Assembly: GCA_002753565.1 (NCBI GenBank)
Contig: PEAM01000007.1
Coordinates: 71,389 to 135,388, forward strand
From: Magnetococcales bacterium
Lineage (GTDB): Bacteria > Pseudomonadota > Magnetococcia > Magnetococcales > JADFYX01
Direction of reading: 5' to 3'
DNA length: 64,000 nucleotides
Part shown: one piece after another, positions 27,501 to 36,569 of the stretch
Position numbering within the stretch: position 1 is the stretch's first letter
Layout of the letters: each line of letters starts with the position of its first letter
The notes under the pieces: generated by a model
Database searches by the model: none
Seen by the model: the letters and a program-made list of their open reading frames with translations, nothing else
What the model was told of the DNA's origin: nothing
Position numbers and translations under genes: made by a program

Positions 27501-27926
27501 GGTGGATTTATTCTCATTTTCGAAGATATTACCGAACTCTCGACAACACGAAAGGATCTCAAGGACTCACGGGAACGCTACCGTACCCTGGCGGAGTCTG
27601 GCATCCAGGGGGTGTTGATCCACCAAAAGGGCAAGCCTCTCTACTGCAATCACGCTTTCGCCCGCTATTTCGGCTATTCCAACCCGGAGCAGATTATCCG
27701 TAAAGAGAGTGTGGAACATCTGCTGACCGATGCCGAGCGACAAGAGGGGGCGAATCAATCCAAACTGTTTGGCTCCGGCCATGCGCCCGAAATTCATGAA
27801 GCCCAGGGTTTATCCAAAGAGGGCAAGACACTGCAACTGCTCTCCTCCTCCCGTATTGTGACCTGGGAGGGTCAGCTTGCCATTCAAACCACGGTTGTTA
27901 ATATTAAACCCATAAAGGAAGATTAA
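24561..27926 (+). CDS. CheB-CheR fusion protein with coiled coil and PAS domains
   Basis: An 1121-residue multidomain protein. CheB methylesterase about 48-235 has all three catalytic parts: Ser in GIGASAGGLE, His in VVQHMAP and Asp in SGTGSDGALG. CheR methyltransferase about 255-515 has VTKFFRD, VPGCATGEEPYTLA and ITCRNVLIYF. A heptad coiled coil built of NEELQ repeats (about 690-770) is followed by two or three PAS domains to the end. There is no kinase domain, so output must come from methylation/demethylation or from partner kinases. GGAG sits seven bases before the ATG. No chemoreceptor genes are nearby, so the target of its methyl chemistry is unknown. Confidence 0.9.
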   Translation: MTTRKKSLPRRVSPKKRSASGEEELNTEEETNGTGAQKREATLKEQMFVVGIGASAGGLEALRPLVAKLSASANMGYVVVQHMAPQYRSMMVELLARETKIPVIEIKDRTPILPGVVHITPPNHDADIKDGVIFLKPPTNPVGPKPSIDNFFSALAEDQGERAIGVILSGTGSDGALGMRAIKAHGGFTLVQDPESAKYNGMPLAAIETNLIDLILTPDRIGQNLPEIVQTPNKMLELMEDEKSGLSGLDEIFAMVRKRTEIDFSKYKQTTLCRRIERRINSTGTRDLPSYILYMKDNPNEAESLAKDILISVTKFFRDNDAFRSLEEAIHEILRNKEPGDEIRFWVPGCATGEEPYTLAILLSEKLGVKVGGYKIQIFATDIDMEALEAARKGIYLEAALKETPPQYLDRYFTKKGDKFHVSKDLREMVVFARQDLAKDPPFVRVDLITCRNVLIYFNQDLQDRVFSSFHFALASTGFMFLGKSEALGQSAEMFSTTSAKHRIYQKKVGVADRFGRIPIGERVRSTWPGSTHKVVEQKKISVEEAMRSTIMRIYAPKSLMVGDDGAVYQINGDVTGYMVLGSGKGDLNVTRMLIPELRGEFWALFAKVKKTGDSAIGSAKPVVFNGNRKGVRLGIHPATRVSQVNSLYLISFEEFEISEKNVREETGEVVVGDSTRVPELEQELVATKEHLQTVIEELETSNEELQALNEELQASNEEMQSTNEELETANEELQSTNEELTTVNEELQTRTSELMVANADLENMQKNVGYSLIIIDPKLRVKRFSPAAVKFFGLAPEDIGEVITTVPSHLEIKNLKKKISLVISSGKEHQEELLTKDLSLWFRIVPYISMENKIEGAVMVIIDQSEIYSIRQELAHAERIQRLMSDSMPMGVALVSSDRRLVNVNHKLNEWFGQERKLLGKRLFTAFGRKIYDRLKPLISKPDQGESSCLELEHNLSEKETRVFQLLMFPQLDEKRALTGGFILIFEDITELSTTRKDLKDSRERYRTLAESGIQGVLIHQKGKPLYCNHAFARYFGYSNPEQIIRKESVEHLLTDAERQEGANQSKLFGSGHAPEIHEAQGLSKEGKTLQLLSSSRIVTWEGQLAIQTTVVNIKPIKED

Positions 27927-28149
27927 GCCTTGGCAAGTATAGTCCTATATGGTCCGCCCCACCGAGCAAGGAACACTTTCCATTGAGTAAAAGAGGAAAA
28001 GTTACATCCCTATATCCGGCCTTTGGTTGAGAGTGTTTTTGCTCTCTGGCCCTGATGGAAATTCGCGCATTCCTCTCCTCATCAATTAAGCGGCATTCTG
28101 AATGCCTTTGACTCTGCCACCAGTCGAGTGCTGGCGAGGAACCAGTCCC

Positions 28150-28563
28150 CTACTTTGGCATCAATCCCAACTGCTCCAATATTTCAACCAGTTGAATAAA
28201 ATCGACCGGCTTTTTCAGGTAGCTGTTAGCCCCCAGATTGTATCCACGAACCACATCAATCTCTTCATCTGAATTGGTGAGAATGATCACCGGAACATCT
28301 TTGGTAGTCGGCGCTTCCCGGATCGTCTTGAGCACATCCAGACCATTGACTTTGGGTAGTTTCAGATCGAGAAGAATTAATCGGGGAATGGGGTTGTCGC
28401 TCTCCGCCCCTCCAAACAAAAAATCCAACGCCTTCTGCCCATTTTTTGCCACAACGATTCGCTGTTCATCCACACCACTTTTGGTAAAGGCGTGTAGAGC
28501 AATTTGAATTGCGGCCGGATCATCTTCCACCATCAACATCATATCGTTGTCGTTATGCATCAT
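28150..28563 (-). CDS. single-domain response regulator (Rcp1-like)
   Basis: A 137-residue receiver with no output domain. Acidic residues in VEDDPAAIQIAL, phosphoacceptor D66 in LILLDLKLPKVNG, and LTNSDEE and KKP positions are all present. The form, with the xxPRLILLDLKLP pattern and an insertion for a FLFGG loop, is that of Rcp1-type regulators usually served by phytochrome-like kinases. AAGGAGA precedes the ATG by about 12 bases. It lies 99 bases downstream of the PAS membrane kinase, its likely phosphodonor. Confidence 0.88.
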   Translation of the reverse strand: MMHNDNDMMLMVEDDPAAIQIALHAFTKSGVDEQRIVVAKNGQKALDFLFGGAESDNPIPRLILLDLKLPKVNGLDVLKTIREAPTTKDVPVIILTNSDEEIDVVRGYNLGANSYLKKPVDFIQLVEILEQLGLMPK

Positions 28564-28662
28564 GGGGTCTGTCTCTCCTTACAAAGTATCAACCTGAGCA
28601 TTCAGCCGTGAGGCTATCATAACTTGGTATCATCTTCCACACCCTCCTCGGCTTACACCTGT

Positions 28663-31272
28663 TTATTTTCCGATGGTAAAATAGAAGGTCGCCCCCTCTC
28701 CCAGAGTAGACTCAGCCCAAATCTTTCCCTCATGGCGATGAATAATACGCTGAACCGTTGTCAAACCAATACCTGACCCATCAGATATTCCCGGATCGTG
28801 CAGACTTTCGAAAGGTTCAAACAGCCGGTTGGCATAGTTGTCATCAAAGCCAATGCCGTTATCACGCACATAATAGGCACGGTCACCGCCCTGTTTGTTG
28901 ACGCCAAAGTGGATCACCCCTTTTTCCTCTTTACAGGTAAATTTAAGAGCATTGGACAGAAGGTTTTCCGCAACCACAGTGAGAAGATCCTTATCTCCAT
29001 GTACCATGAGATTGGGTGTAATCTCCATGGAAACGGTGAGGGTTTCCGGATGAAGCTGTTGGATCAGGTGGGCCGCATGAGCAAACAGCTCAGATAGGTT
29101 GACCTTTTCATGCCGCAAAGCAACCCGGGTGGAGCGAGCCAGTTTCAGATAGTCGGCAATACGCCTTGTCATCTGCTTACCACTTGCATCCAGCCAATGC
29201 AGATACTCCCCCCCCTCCTTTCCCAGCTTGTCATGGTGTTCATCGAGCAAGATTTTGGAAAAGCCCAAAATATTATTCAGAGGCGCGCGCAAATCATGGG
29301 CCACCGAGTAGGAGAAGGCCTCCAACTCCCTGTTGGCCGCCTCCAACTGATGGGTGCGTTCAATCACCCGGCTCTCCAAATTGGCGTTCAGATCTTTCAG
29401 CTTCTCTTCAACCTCTTTAAGTTCGGTCATATCATGCACCGTACCCATCATCCTGATGGCTTGCCCCTTCTCATTGCGTATCACCTCGCCCTGCTCCCTG
29501 ACCGTTCGCAACGCTCCCCCCGGACGAACCACCCGGTGTTGAATATCATAACTCACCTTGGGGTCAACGATGGCCTCTTTAACGGCTTGGGAGACCCGCT
29601 CTCTGTCATCACAATGGATCGCCTCAATAAAACCGGCATAACTGGCTTGGCATTGTGACGGATCCAGACCAAAGATTCGATAAATCTCATCTGACCAATA
29701 GAGGGTATTGTTGACAATATCCCAATCCCAGTTGCCCAACCGGGCAATTCTCTGGGCCTTAAACAAGCGACTCTGGCTCTCTCGCAAGGCATCTTCGGCC
29801 CTTTTCCGCTGGGTGACATCACGAAAGATACCCTGAATAACCTGCTTATCACCCAGGTCCGTCACACCGGCCCGAATTTCAACCGGAATCAACCGACCAT
29901 CCTGATGAACCACGACAACATCGGTCAGAACACCAGAACCATATTGAATCTGGTTTTGAAAAAAGGCTTTATACTCCTGCTCTCTCCCCGCAGGGTGAAG
30001 GCGGGATTGGTGCATGCCGATAATCTCATCCACCGACCGACCCAACAGATTGGCAGCAGCCTTGTTGGCATCCAAGATGATGCCGGTCCGTGTGTCTGCG
30101 ACAAAAATGGCATCGTTGGCATACTCCATGAGCAACCGATATTTTCTCTCCGATTTTACCAGGGAATCTTCAGCCTCTTTTCGTTCGGTGATATCCTTGG
30201 ACATCAACACATATCCCACCAATTTTCCCTCTTCATCCAAAATACTCGATGCCCTGGACTCTAAGGTTCGGATACTCCCCCCTACCTCTCTCTGAACTTG
30301 ATAGAGATGGCTGCCCACAACAGCGATCCGCTCCAGACCCTTTTGAAAGTCGCTGGGATCAACCTCCTCCCACTCATGAACCTCCAGAACGGAGCGACCA
30401 AGAATCTGCTCTTTGGTATAGCCAAACAGTTTTTCTGCCGTAGGATTATAATAACGGATCAAAAAGTTTTCATCCGTTGCCACGATGGAGGTGTCCATCG
30501 CCGAACTGAGAATATTATCCAGATAGATGGCCTTCTCTCGGATGATACTCTGAGCCTGCATGAGCTTGAGCCGACTGTGTCGCAGCGCTTCCGACTCCAT
30601 CAAGGTCGCCACCATGGGTTCCGAAACATAAGAAAACACCACAATGCCCAAACCAATGATGACAACAGAGAGGGTAAAGAGGATGATAGCGGCCCGAATA
30701 AAAGGGCGACGGATCTCTGCCAGATCAATTTTGGCAACCACACCAAAATTAAGCACATCAACCGGCTCATAGGCGGCAAGAACCGTCACACCTCGATAGT
30801 CCAACCCCACCATGGTACCGGAATGGCCCAACAGCGCATGGCGCATGGGTTCGGCAATATGGTCATGATCTTCATCATGCTGGAAAGGGACCGATTTGGA
30901 TCCGTCCAGGACGGTGTGGCGATGGCGGAGAACAAAAATAATTTCGTTCCCTTGCCGTTTGGCCAGAGCAAACTCACCGGTTTCACCAAAACCTTTATAA
31001 TTATCGTGAGCCTCCTCAACCTGGGTTAAGGTGGCATGATAGGGGCCCCCTGGATAGCTATGGCTATGGATCTGGTCAAAACGGGCAATGGCCTCTATCA
31101 TACGGGCGCGACTCTGGGCGGTATCGGTCAGGCGGGATTTGGCTTCATCAAAAGCGGTCTGATAGAGAACAATCAGTGACATGCCCCCAACCGTCATGGC
31201 CACAACAGCCATAATCAGGACCAACGGCAGGATTCGCCTCCATTCAGAGGGTATTAAGGGCATTACACTCAC
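28663..31272 (-). CDS. membrane PAS sensor histidine kinase
   Basis: An 869-residue kinase. TM1 about 14-37, a periplasmic sensing domain about 38-195 containing the histidine-rich stretch FQHDEDHDHIAEP, and TM2 about 196-218 come first. Then come three or four PAS domains, HisKA with SVAHDLRAPLNNILGFSK, and a HATPase ending GSGIGLTTVQRIIHRHEGKI. The HisKA subtype is that of phytochrome-like kinases paired with Rcp1-type receivers, consistent with the downstream gene. The start is GTG at 31272, overlapping the upstream stop (GTGA); an ATG at 31263 is an alternative. The signal is unknown. Confidence 0.87.
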   Translation of the reverse strand: MSVMPLIPSEWRRILPLVLIMAVVAMTVGGMSLIVLYQTAFDEAKSRLTDTAQSRARMIEAIARFDQIHSHSYPGGPYHATLTQVEEAHDNYKGFGETGEFALAKRQGNEIIFVLRHRHTVLDGSKSVPFQHDEDHDHIAEPMRHALLGHSGTMVGLDYRGVTVLAAYEPVDVLNFGVVAKIDLAEIRRPFIRAAIILFTLSVVIIGLGIVVFSYVSEPMVATLMESEALRHSRLKLMQAQSIIREKAIYLDNILSSAMDTSIVATDENFLIRYYNPTAEKLFGYTKEQILGRSVLEVHEWEEVDPSDFQKGLERIAVVGSHLYQVQREVGGSIRTLESRASSILDEEGKLVGYVLMSKDITERKEAEDSLVKSERKYRLLMEYANDAIFVADTRTGIILDANKAAANLLGRSVDEIIGMHQSRLHPAGREQEYKAFFQNQIQYGSGVLTDVVVVHQDGRLIPVEIRAGVTDLGDKQVIQGIFRDVTQRKRAEDALRESQSRLFKAQRIARLGNWDWDIVNNTLYWSDEIYRIFGLDPSQCQASYAGFIEAIHCDDRERVSQAVKEAIVDPKVSYDIQHRVVRPGGALRTVREQGEVIRNEKGQAIRMMGTVHDMTELKEVEEKLKDLNANLESRVIERTHQLEAANRELEAFSYSVAHDLRAPLNNILGFSKILLDEHHDKLGKEGGEYLHWLDASGKQMTRRIADYLKLARSTRVALRHEKVNLSELFAHAAHLIQQLHPETLTVSMEITPNLMVHGDKDLLTVVAENLLSNALKFTCKEEKGVIHFGVNKQGGDRAYYVRDNGIGFDDNYANRLFEPFESLHDPGISDGSGIGLTTVQRIIHRHEGKIWAESTLGEGATFYFTIGK

Positions 31273-33989
31273 TTTTTCATAGGTTGTGGAGCCACGTTTG
31301 ACTGTTTGAGATAGCCCCTTAGCTTAGACAAAGGCATGGGTGGGCTAAAGAGATACCCCTGCATGTTCTGACAATCGATATCGTTTAAAAAGTGGCTCTG
31401 TTCCACTGTTTCAACCCCCTCTGCCACTGTAGAGAGCCCCAAACTATGGGCCAAGGAGATGATGGCATGAACGATGGCCACATCATCTTCATGTCCCGGC
31501 ACATCCTTAACAAAAGATCGGTCAATCTTTAAGGTGTGGATGGGAAAACGCTTCAGATAGCTCAGGGAGGAGTAGCCGGTGCCAAAATCATCCACCGCAA
31601 TAGAGATACCCATTTGGCGAATTTTGGTCAGCTTGGTGATGGCCTCCTCCACATTATCCGCCATCATGCTCTCGGTAATCTCCAGCTCCAGCAGATGGGG
31701 GTGAAGCTGGGTCTCCTCTAGAACCATCTGCAGCTTTTCCACCAGATCCAACTGTTTGAGTTGGCGAATAGACAGGTTGACCGAAACAGTAGGCGGAGCC
31801 ACCCCCTCTTTTACCAAGGCCACCATGGTCTGGCAGGCCTCTCTCAACACCCACTCCCCTATCTCCAGAATCATCCCCGACTCCTCTGCAATCGGAATGA
31901 ACTCCCCAGGGGAGACCAGACCAACCTCAGGGCGATTCCACCTGACCAGAGCCTCCATGCCGACAACCTGATTGGTGGCTGAATCTATTTTGGGCTGGTA
32001 GTGGAGTGTGAGGTGGTTTTCCTGTAACGCCAGTCGCAAACCGTTCTCTATATCCATTCTGTTGAGCGAACGGGTGTTCAGCTCTTCCGTAAAAAAGGCG
32101 CAGGAGTTGCGCCCCATCGCTTTGGCATGGTACATCGCCGCATCGGCATTTTTGATCAACACTTCCGACTCTATCCCGTCATCAGGATAGAGGGTAATAC
32201 CGATACTGCAGCCAACCGTCACCTGATGCTCTCCCAACTCTACCGGTCGTTTGAGAGCGCGGAGTATATTATAGGCAACATGAGAGATGGAGGCCTCATC
32301 CTCCACATCGGTCAAGATAACGGTAAACTCATCTCCACCCAGCCGAGAGACCGTATCCGAGACACGCACACAGGCTTTAATGCGGTCAGCCATCTCTACC
32401 AGCAGTTGATCACCCGCCGCATGCCCCAACGAGTCGTTGACATGTTTAAAATTGTCCAGATCAAGAAAAAACAGGGCAATTTTTCTCTTGTGGCGCTGAG
32501 CGGAAGAGAACTCATGCTCCAAGCGTGTTTTAAAAAGGGCTCGGTTGGGCAGGTTGGTCAACCCATCAAAAAAGGCCAGCCGCTCCAGCTTGGCTTCGGC
32601 ACTTTTGACGATACTGATATCAGAAAACACACCAATACAGTTCACCAGTTGGTTGGCGCTGTTTTTCACCGTGTTGATCGACAGCCACTTAGGATAGATC
32701 TCACCACTTTTACGACGATCCCAGATCTCACCCTGCCAGAAGCCATTCTTCCAGATAGAACGCCACATCTCGGAGTAGAAGGCCCGATCATGACGACCCG
32801 ATTTCATGAAGCCAGGGTCCCGGCCGATAACCTCTGCCGAGCTATAACCGGTAATGTTTGAAAAGGCGGGGTTTACCTCCACCATTTTGTTACTGCCATC
32901 GGTAATGACAATGGCTTCGGAGGTGCTGTCGAACACTTGGGCTGTCAATCGAATCCGATCATTGACCTTTTTCAACGCTCGGGTTCGTGCTTCTACCCGC
33001 TCCTCCAACTTATCCGTTGCCTTCCGTACCGCCTCTTCGGCCAATTTACGCTGGGTAATGTCTCTAAAAGTCATCACCAATCCAGAAATGGTGTTCTCTT
33101 CAAAGGTAGGCGCCACATTATACTCTACCTGAAAGCGGCTTTTATCCCGGCGTTGAAAGCTGTGCTCGGAGAGTGACCGATCTTCCCCATCTTTCAGGGT
33201 AAGGTACAGAGCAAAATTTTGAGCCAGAACAGGCTGGCCCTTTTCATCCTGAGGTTTTAGAATCTCCTGTGGCGAGCCACCCAACAGCTTGGTATCAGGC
33301 CACTGCAACATGGTTTCCGCCGCTGAGTTGGCAAAAATAATCTTCCCTTCACGGCTGATTCCAACAATTCCCTCCCTGGCTGCATCCAGAATGCGTCGAT
33401 TCCGTTCTGCCAACATGGCAATCTGCTGTTCACTCTTTTTACGCTCAGATATATCAAAAACCACGGTCAGGCTGACCGGCTGCTCCCGGTCGGTATCGAT
33501 GATCTGATGGCTTTGAAAAACACACGGAATCGCTACACCGTCCAGAGGGAGTAACTGGATCTCATCCGAGGCCCGGTCACCGGCAAACACCCTGGTAAGA
33601 TGCTGGCTCAGTTTTCTGGTGTCGGAACGAGTGACATGTTTGACAATGGGTTTGTTCAACAGCGCAGGTTTGGCAATGTTCAGCAGACGGGCCGCCGCAT
33701 GGTTGGTCTCTAAAACCCGTTGCCGTTGGTCAAAAACAAAATAACCTACCGGAGACTCATCGAACAGAACAGAGTATTTATGGTAAAGAGACTCCAACTT
33801 TTCCCGAGATAAAACCAGCTCTTCATTTTGAACATTCAGCTCTTCTTGATGCACAGAAAGGTCATGCAGTGTCCCTTCCAGCTCTCTCTCCAACTGCTCT
33901 AAACGATGTTCATCCTCTTTATATCTACCCAGCTTCAAACGAAGGTCTGAAATTTCATCCTCTAATTTATTATCGCTTTTTGTCGTCAT
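31269..33989 (-). CDS. PAS-GGDEF-EAL c-di-GMP turnover protein
   Basis: Start chosen at ATG 33989 (GAGAG seven bases upstream); it aligns with the paralogous N-termini. Order: coiled coil about 5-65; three PAS domains; GGDEF with RLGGDEF and an inhibitory-site RVSD five residues before it; EAL with MEALVRW, the EITESMM glutamate, DDFGTGYSSLSYLKRF, KIDRSFV and AEGVET. Catalytic residues of both domains look intact, so both synthesis and hydrolysis of c-di-GMP are possible. It overlaps the membrane kinase downstream by four bases. The PilZ proteins at 60291-62771 are possible effectors in the same window. Confidence 0.88.
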   Translation of the reverse strand: MTTKSDNKLEDEISDLRLKLGRYKEDEHRLEQLERELEGTLHDLSVHQEELNVQNEELVLSREKLESLYHKYSVLFDESPVGYFVFDQRQRVLETNHAAARLLNIAKPALLNKPIVKHVTRSDTRKLSQHLTRVFAGDRASDEIQLLPLDGVAIPCVFQSHQIIDTDREQPVSLTVVFDISERKKSEQQIAMLAERNRRILDAAREGIVGISREGKIIFANSAAETMLQWPDTKLLGGSPQEILKPQDEKGQPVLAQNFALYLTLKDGEDRSLSEHSFQRRDKSRFQVEYNVAPTFEENTISGLVMTFRDITQRKLAEEAVRKATDKLEERVEARTRALKKVNDRIRLTAQVFDSTSEAIVITDGSNKMVEVNPAFSNITGYSSAEVIGRDPGFMKSGRHDRAFYSEMWRSIWKNGFWQGEIWDRRKSGEIYPKWLSINTVKNSANQLVNCIGVFSDISIVKSAEAKLERLAFFDGLTNLPNRALFKTRLEHEFSSAQRHKRKIALFFLDLDNFKHVNDSLGHAAGDQLLVEMADRIKACVRVSDTVSRLGGDEFTVILTDVEDEASISHVAYNILRALKRPVELGEHQVTVGCSIGITLYPDDGIESEVLIKNADAAMYHAKAMGRNSCAFFTEELNTRSLNRMDIENGLRLALQENHLTLHYQPKIDSATNQVVGMEALVRWNRPEVGLVSPGEFIPIAEESGMILEIGEWVLREACQTMVALVKEGVAPPTVSVNLSIRQLKQLDLVEKLQMVLEETQLHPHLLELEITESMMADNVEEAITKLTKIRQMGISIAVDDFGTGYSSLSYLKRFPIHTLKIDRSFVKDVPGHEDDVAIVHAIISLAHSLGLSTVAEGVETVEQSHFLNDIDCQNMQGYLFSPPMPLSKLRGYLKQSNVAPQPMKK

Positions 33990-34052
33990 TTCCATACTCT
34001 CAACAGGATAAAATAGTCTTTGGAATTTAACCTGGAAACAGCCACTGGCCAG

Positions 34053-36569
34053 TCACGGTTTGGAAATTTCCAGAAGAAGGGCTTTTTGAGCCTGCTCGCA
34101 GGCCTCCTCAAACTGAGGCATCAGCTTAACCGCTTTCTTTCCTTTTCCAGAACGGGCAAAACCATCCATTATTTCAACGATTGCTGACAACTTATCCAGC
34201 CCAACCTGTCGGCTGCTACTTTTTAAAGGGTGCGTCTGCAGATGGATGGCCTCACCATCCAATGAATCTGCCGCTTTCTGAATGGCCTGGACCCTTTGGG
34301 GAAGTATCTCCAGAAACAGTTCGATGATCATCTCGAAATCATCTCCCATATCCTGGCGCAACCCTTCCAACACAACCTGATTGACCAGAGAGGTCTGGTC
34401 CGAAGAGGTGGTGGGTTTGGCTGACGGTTTTTTCAGCCAACGGATCAACAGCAATTTAAGCTTGTCATGGATAAGAGGCTTGGTAATAAAGGCGTCCATA
34501 CCGGCTTTCATGCAGGCCTCCTGATGCTCGTTCAGTGAATAGGCTGTGGTGGCAATGATGGGGGTGCGGTGAGAGCGTTTCTCTTTTTTTTCAAATTTTC
34601 TAAACTGCCTGGTCGCCGTCAGGCCATCCATCTCCGGCATCTGTATATCCATCAAAACCAAGCTGAACCGCTTTTCCTTGAGCAGATCAAGTGCCACTTT
34701 TCCATTTTCGGCCACCTCCGCATGCAACTGCATCCTTCTTAACATGCCCATGGTCAACGCCCTGTTCACCACATCATCTTCAACCACCAAAAGACGGGCA
34801 TCCTTGGGAAACAGCTCGGTTTGCTCGGGAACAAAACCGGTTACAAGAGGCTCTTTAGGTAAAAGAAAGGTTCCGGGGGAGGCTAGAGGCAGGGTAAAGG
34901 AGAACGTGCTGCCAACACCCAGTTTACTTGTAAGATCTATGCGCCCCCCCATCCCTTCCACAAACCGTTTGCACAAGGTAAGCCCCAAACCGGTGCCGCC
35001 ATATTTTCGGGTATTGGAGGAGTCCACCTGAGTAAAGGGCTGAAATACATGGTGTATATTTTTTTTGGCTATACCAACCCCTTTATCGGTAATAGAAAAA
35101 AGCAGAGCGTGAAGCTCTTTTCCCCGGCCCTTTCTCTTGCCTTTTACCGTCAGATTGACCTGGGCGTTGGCAGAAAATTTAATGGCATTACTCAGAAGAT
35201 GGAGAAGAACCTGCCTTATTTTTCTCTCATCACCGAACATGGTTTCTGGCACCTCTGCAGAGAAGGATGAGACCAACTCTATCTTTTTTTCCCTTGCAGA
35301 CGGCAGGACTATTTTAAACACCCCATCCACCAACTCAACCAGATTGACCGACGAATGGGTGAGCTCCTGCTTTCCGGCATCGATACTGGATAGCTCCAAA
35401 ATATCACTGATCAACGACAACAACCCCCGCCCCGATTGCTGGATGGTCGCAGCAAAATCCCTCTGTTCATCTGTAAGTTTAGAAGCTAGCAGGAAGTCGG
35501 TCATACCCATGATGGCATTCAGGGGGGTTCTCAACTCGTGGCTGGCGATGGAGAGAAACTCCGACTTGGCACGACTACCGGCCTCTGCAGCATTTTTGGC
35601 TTGCATCAAAGCCTTTTCAATTTTTTTTTGTTGCGATACGTCGCGGAAGGTGACCACCAAACCCGAAATAGCCCCCTCATCAAACGTGGGAGCGATCACA
35701 TACTCGACTGCAATCCATCTCCCGTCCCGACCTTGAAAGGATACCCCAGAAATTTTCCTGGTCTCACCATCGCTAAAGGTTTTCCCAAACAGGGAGTCAG
35801 CCGAGGCAACCTCATCACCCTCTTCCCCTTTGGGCTTCAGCAGTTCAAACGGCTCTCGTCCCAATAAGCTATCGCTGCCCCAACCCAGAATGCTCTCGGC
35901 AGCCGGATTGGCAAAAACAATAAAGCCCTCCAAACCGATCCCCAACACCCCCTCCCCTACTGAGTCGAGAACTCTCCGATTCTGCTCTGCCAGGTAGGCG
36001 ATCTGCTGCTCGGCTTTTTTTCGTTGGGATATGTCGAATAAAACCGTCAAGCTGACCGGTCGGCGGGTGTCGGGGTCGGCAATGCGCTGGCTTTGGAAAA
36101 TATAGGAGGTCAACGAGTGGGATTTGGGGCTAAGGACGATTTCGTCGGTGGCGGAACCTGAGAGCATCACACGTCTGAAATGGTCGCTGACTACCGCAAT
36201 GGACTTTCTTGGCAGGTGGGTCAAAAGAGTTTTACCAATCAGATCCTCCTTGGCCGATTGCAGCAACGTAGCGGCCGCTCGGTTGGCATTGACAACCCGC
36301 TGTCGGGTGTCGATGGCAAAGTAGGCCACAGGAGAGTCTTCAAACAGGACCGAATATTTACCAAGCAGCTCTTCAAGCCTTTCATAGGCTCGATTCAACT
36401 CCTCATTTTGCGACCGCAACTCCTCTTGATGAACCCCAAGATCATAAAGGGTTCTATCCAACTGTCTCTCCACATCTTGGAGCTTGAGTTTATCTCTTTT
36501 GTACGCCTTCATCTGAACCCGAAGACGTGCTACTTCCTCGTCGATTTCATTGCTGCTTTTCGTCGTCAT
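34053..36569 (-). CDS. hybrid sensor histidine kinase (coiled coil-PAS-PAS-HisKA-HATPase-REC-HPt)
   Basis: The ATG at 36569 overlaps the stop of the HTH-receiver gene (ATGA, 36566-36569), which fixes the start; the longer 36629 start would intrude into that gene. Order mirrors the 21773 kinase: coiled coil, two PAS, HisKA with ASHELRTPLNAIMG, HATPase with DKGVGIA and GTGLGLTLCKRF, receiver with LMDIQMPEMDG, and HPt with THPLKSSSRQVG. It is soluble. The shared module order and N-terminal motif VHQEELRSQNEEL show that the two kinases are paralogues made by duplication within this island. Confidence 0.88.
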   Translation of the reverse strand: MTTKSSNEIDEEVARLRVQMKAYKRDKLKLQDVERQLDRTLYDLGVHQEELRSQNEELNRAYERLEELLGKYSVLFEDSPVAYFAIDTRQRVVNANRAAATLLQSAKEDLIGKTLLTHLPRKSIAVVSDHFRRVMLSGSATDEIVLSPKSHSLTSYIFQSQRIADPDTRRPVSLTVLFDISQRKKAEQQIAYLAEQNRRVLDSVGEGVLGIGLEGFIVFANPAAESILGWGSDSLLGREPFELLKPKGEEGDEVASADSLFGKTFSDGETRKISGVSFQGRDGRWIAVEYVIAPTFDEGAISGLVVTFRDVSQQKKIEKALMQAKNAAEAGSRAKSEFLSIASHELRTPLNAIMGMTDFLLASKLTDEQRDFAATIQQSGRGLLSLISDILELSSIDAGKQELTHSSVNLVELVDGVFKIVLPSAREKKIELVSSFSAEVPETMFGDERKIRQVLLHLLSNAIKFSANAQVNLTVKGKRKGRGKELHALLFSITDKGVGIAKKNIHHVFQPFTQVDSSNTRKYGGTGLGLTLCKRFVEGMGGRIDLTSKLGVGSTFSFTLPLASPGTFLLPKEPLVTGFVPEQTELFPKDARLLVVEDDVVNRALTMGMLRRMQLHAEVAENGKVALDLLKEKRFSLVLMDIQMPEMDGLTATRQFRKFEKKEKRSHRTPIIATTAYSLNEHQEACMKAGMDAFITKPLIHDKLKLLLIRWLKKPSAKPTTSSDQTSLVNQVVLEGLRQDMGDDFEMIIELFLEILPQRVQAIQKAADSLDGEAIHLQTHPLKSSSRQVGLDKLSAIVEIMDGFARSGKGKKAVKLMPQFEEACEQAQKALLLEISKP

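Noticed and set aside
28092-28106. Small hairpin GGCATT-CTG-AATGCC after the response regulator gene
   Set aside because: Six-base stem with no T-run in the required direction; too weak to call a terminator.
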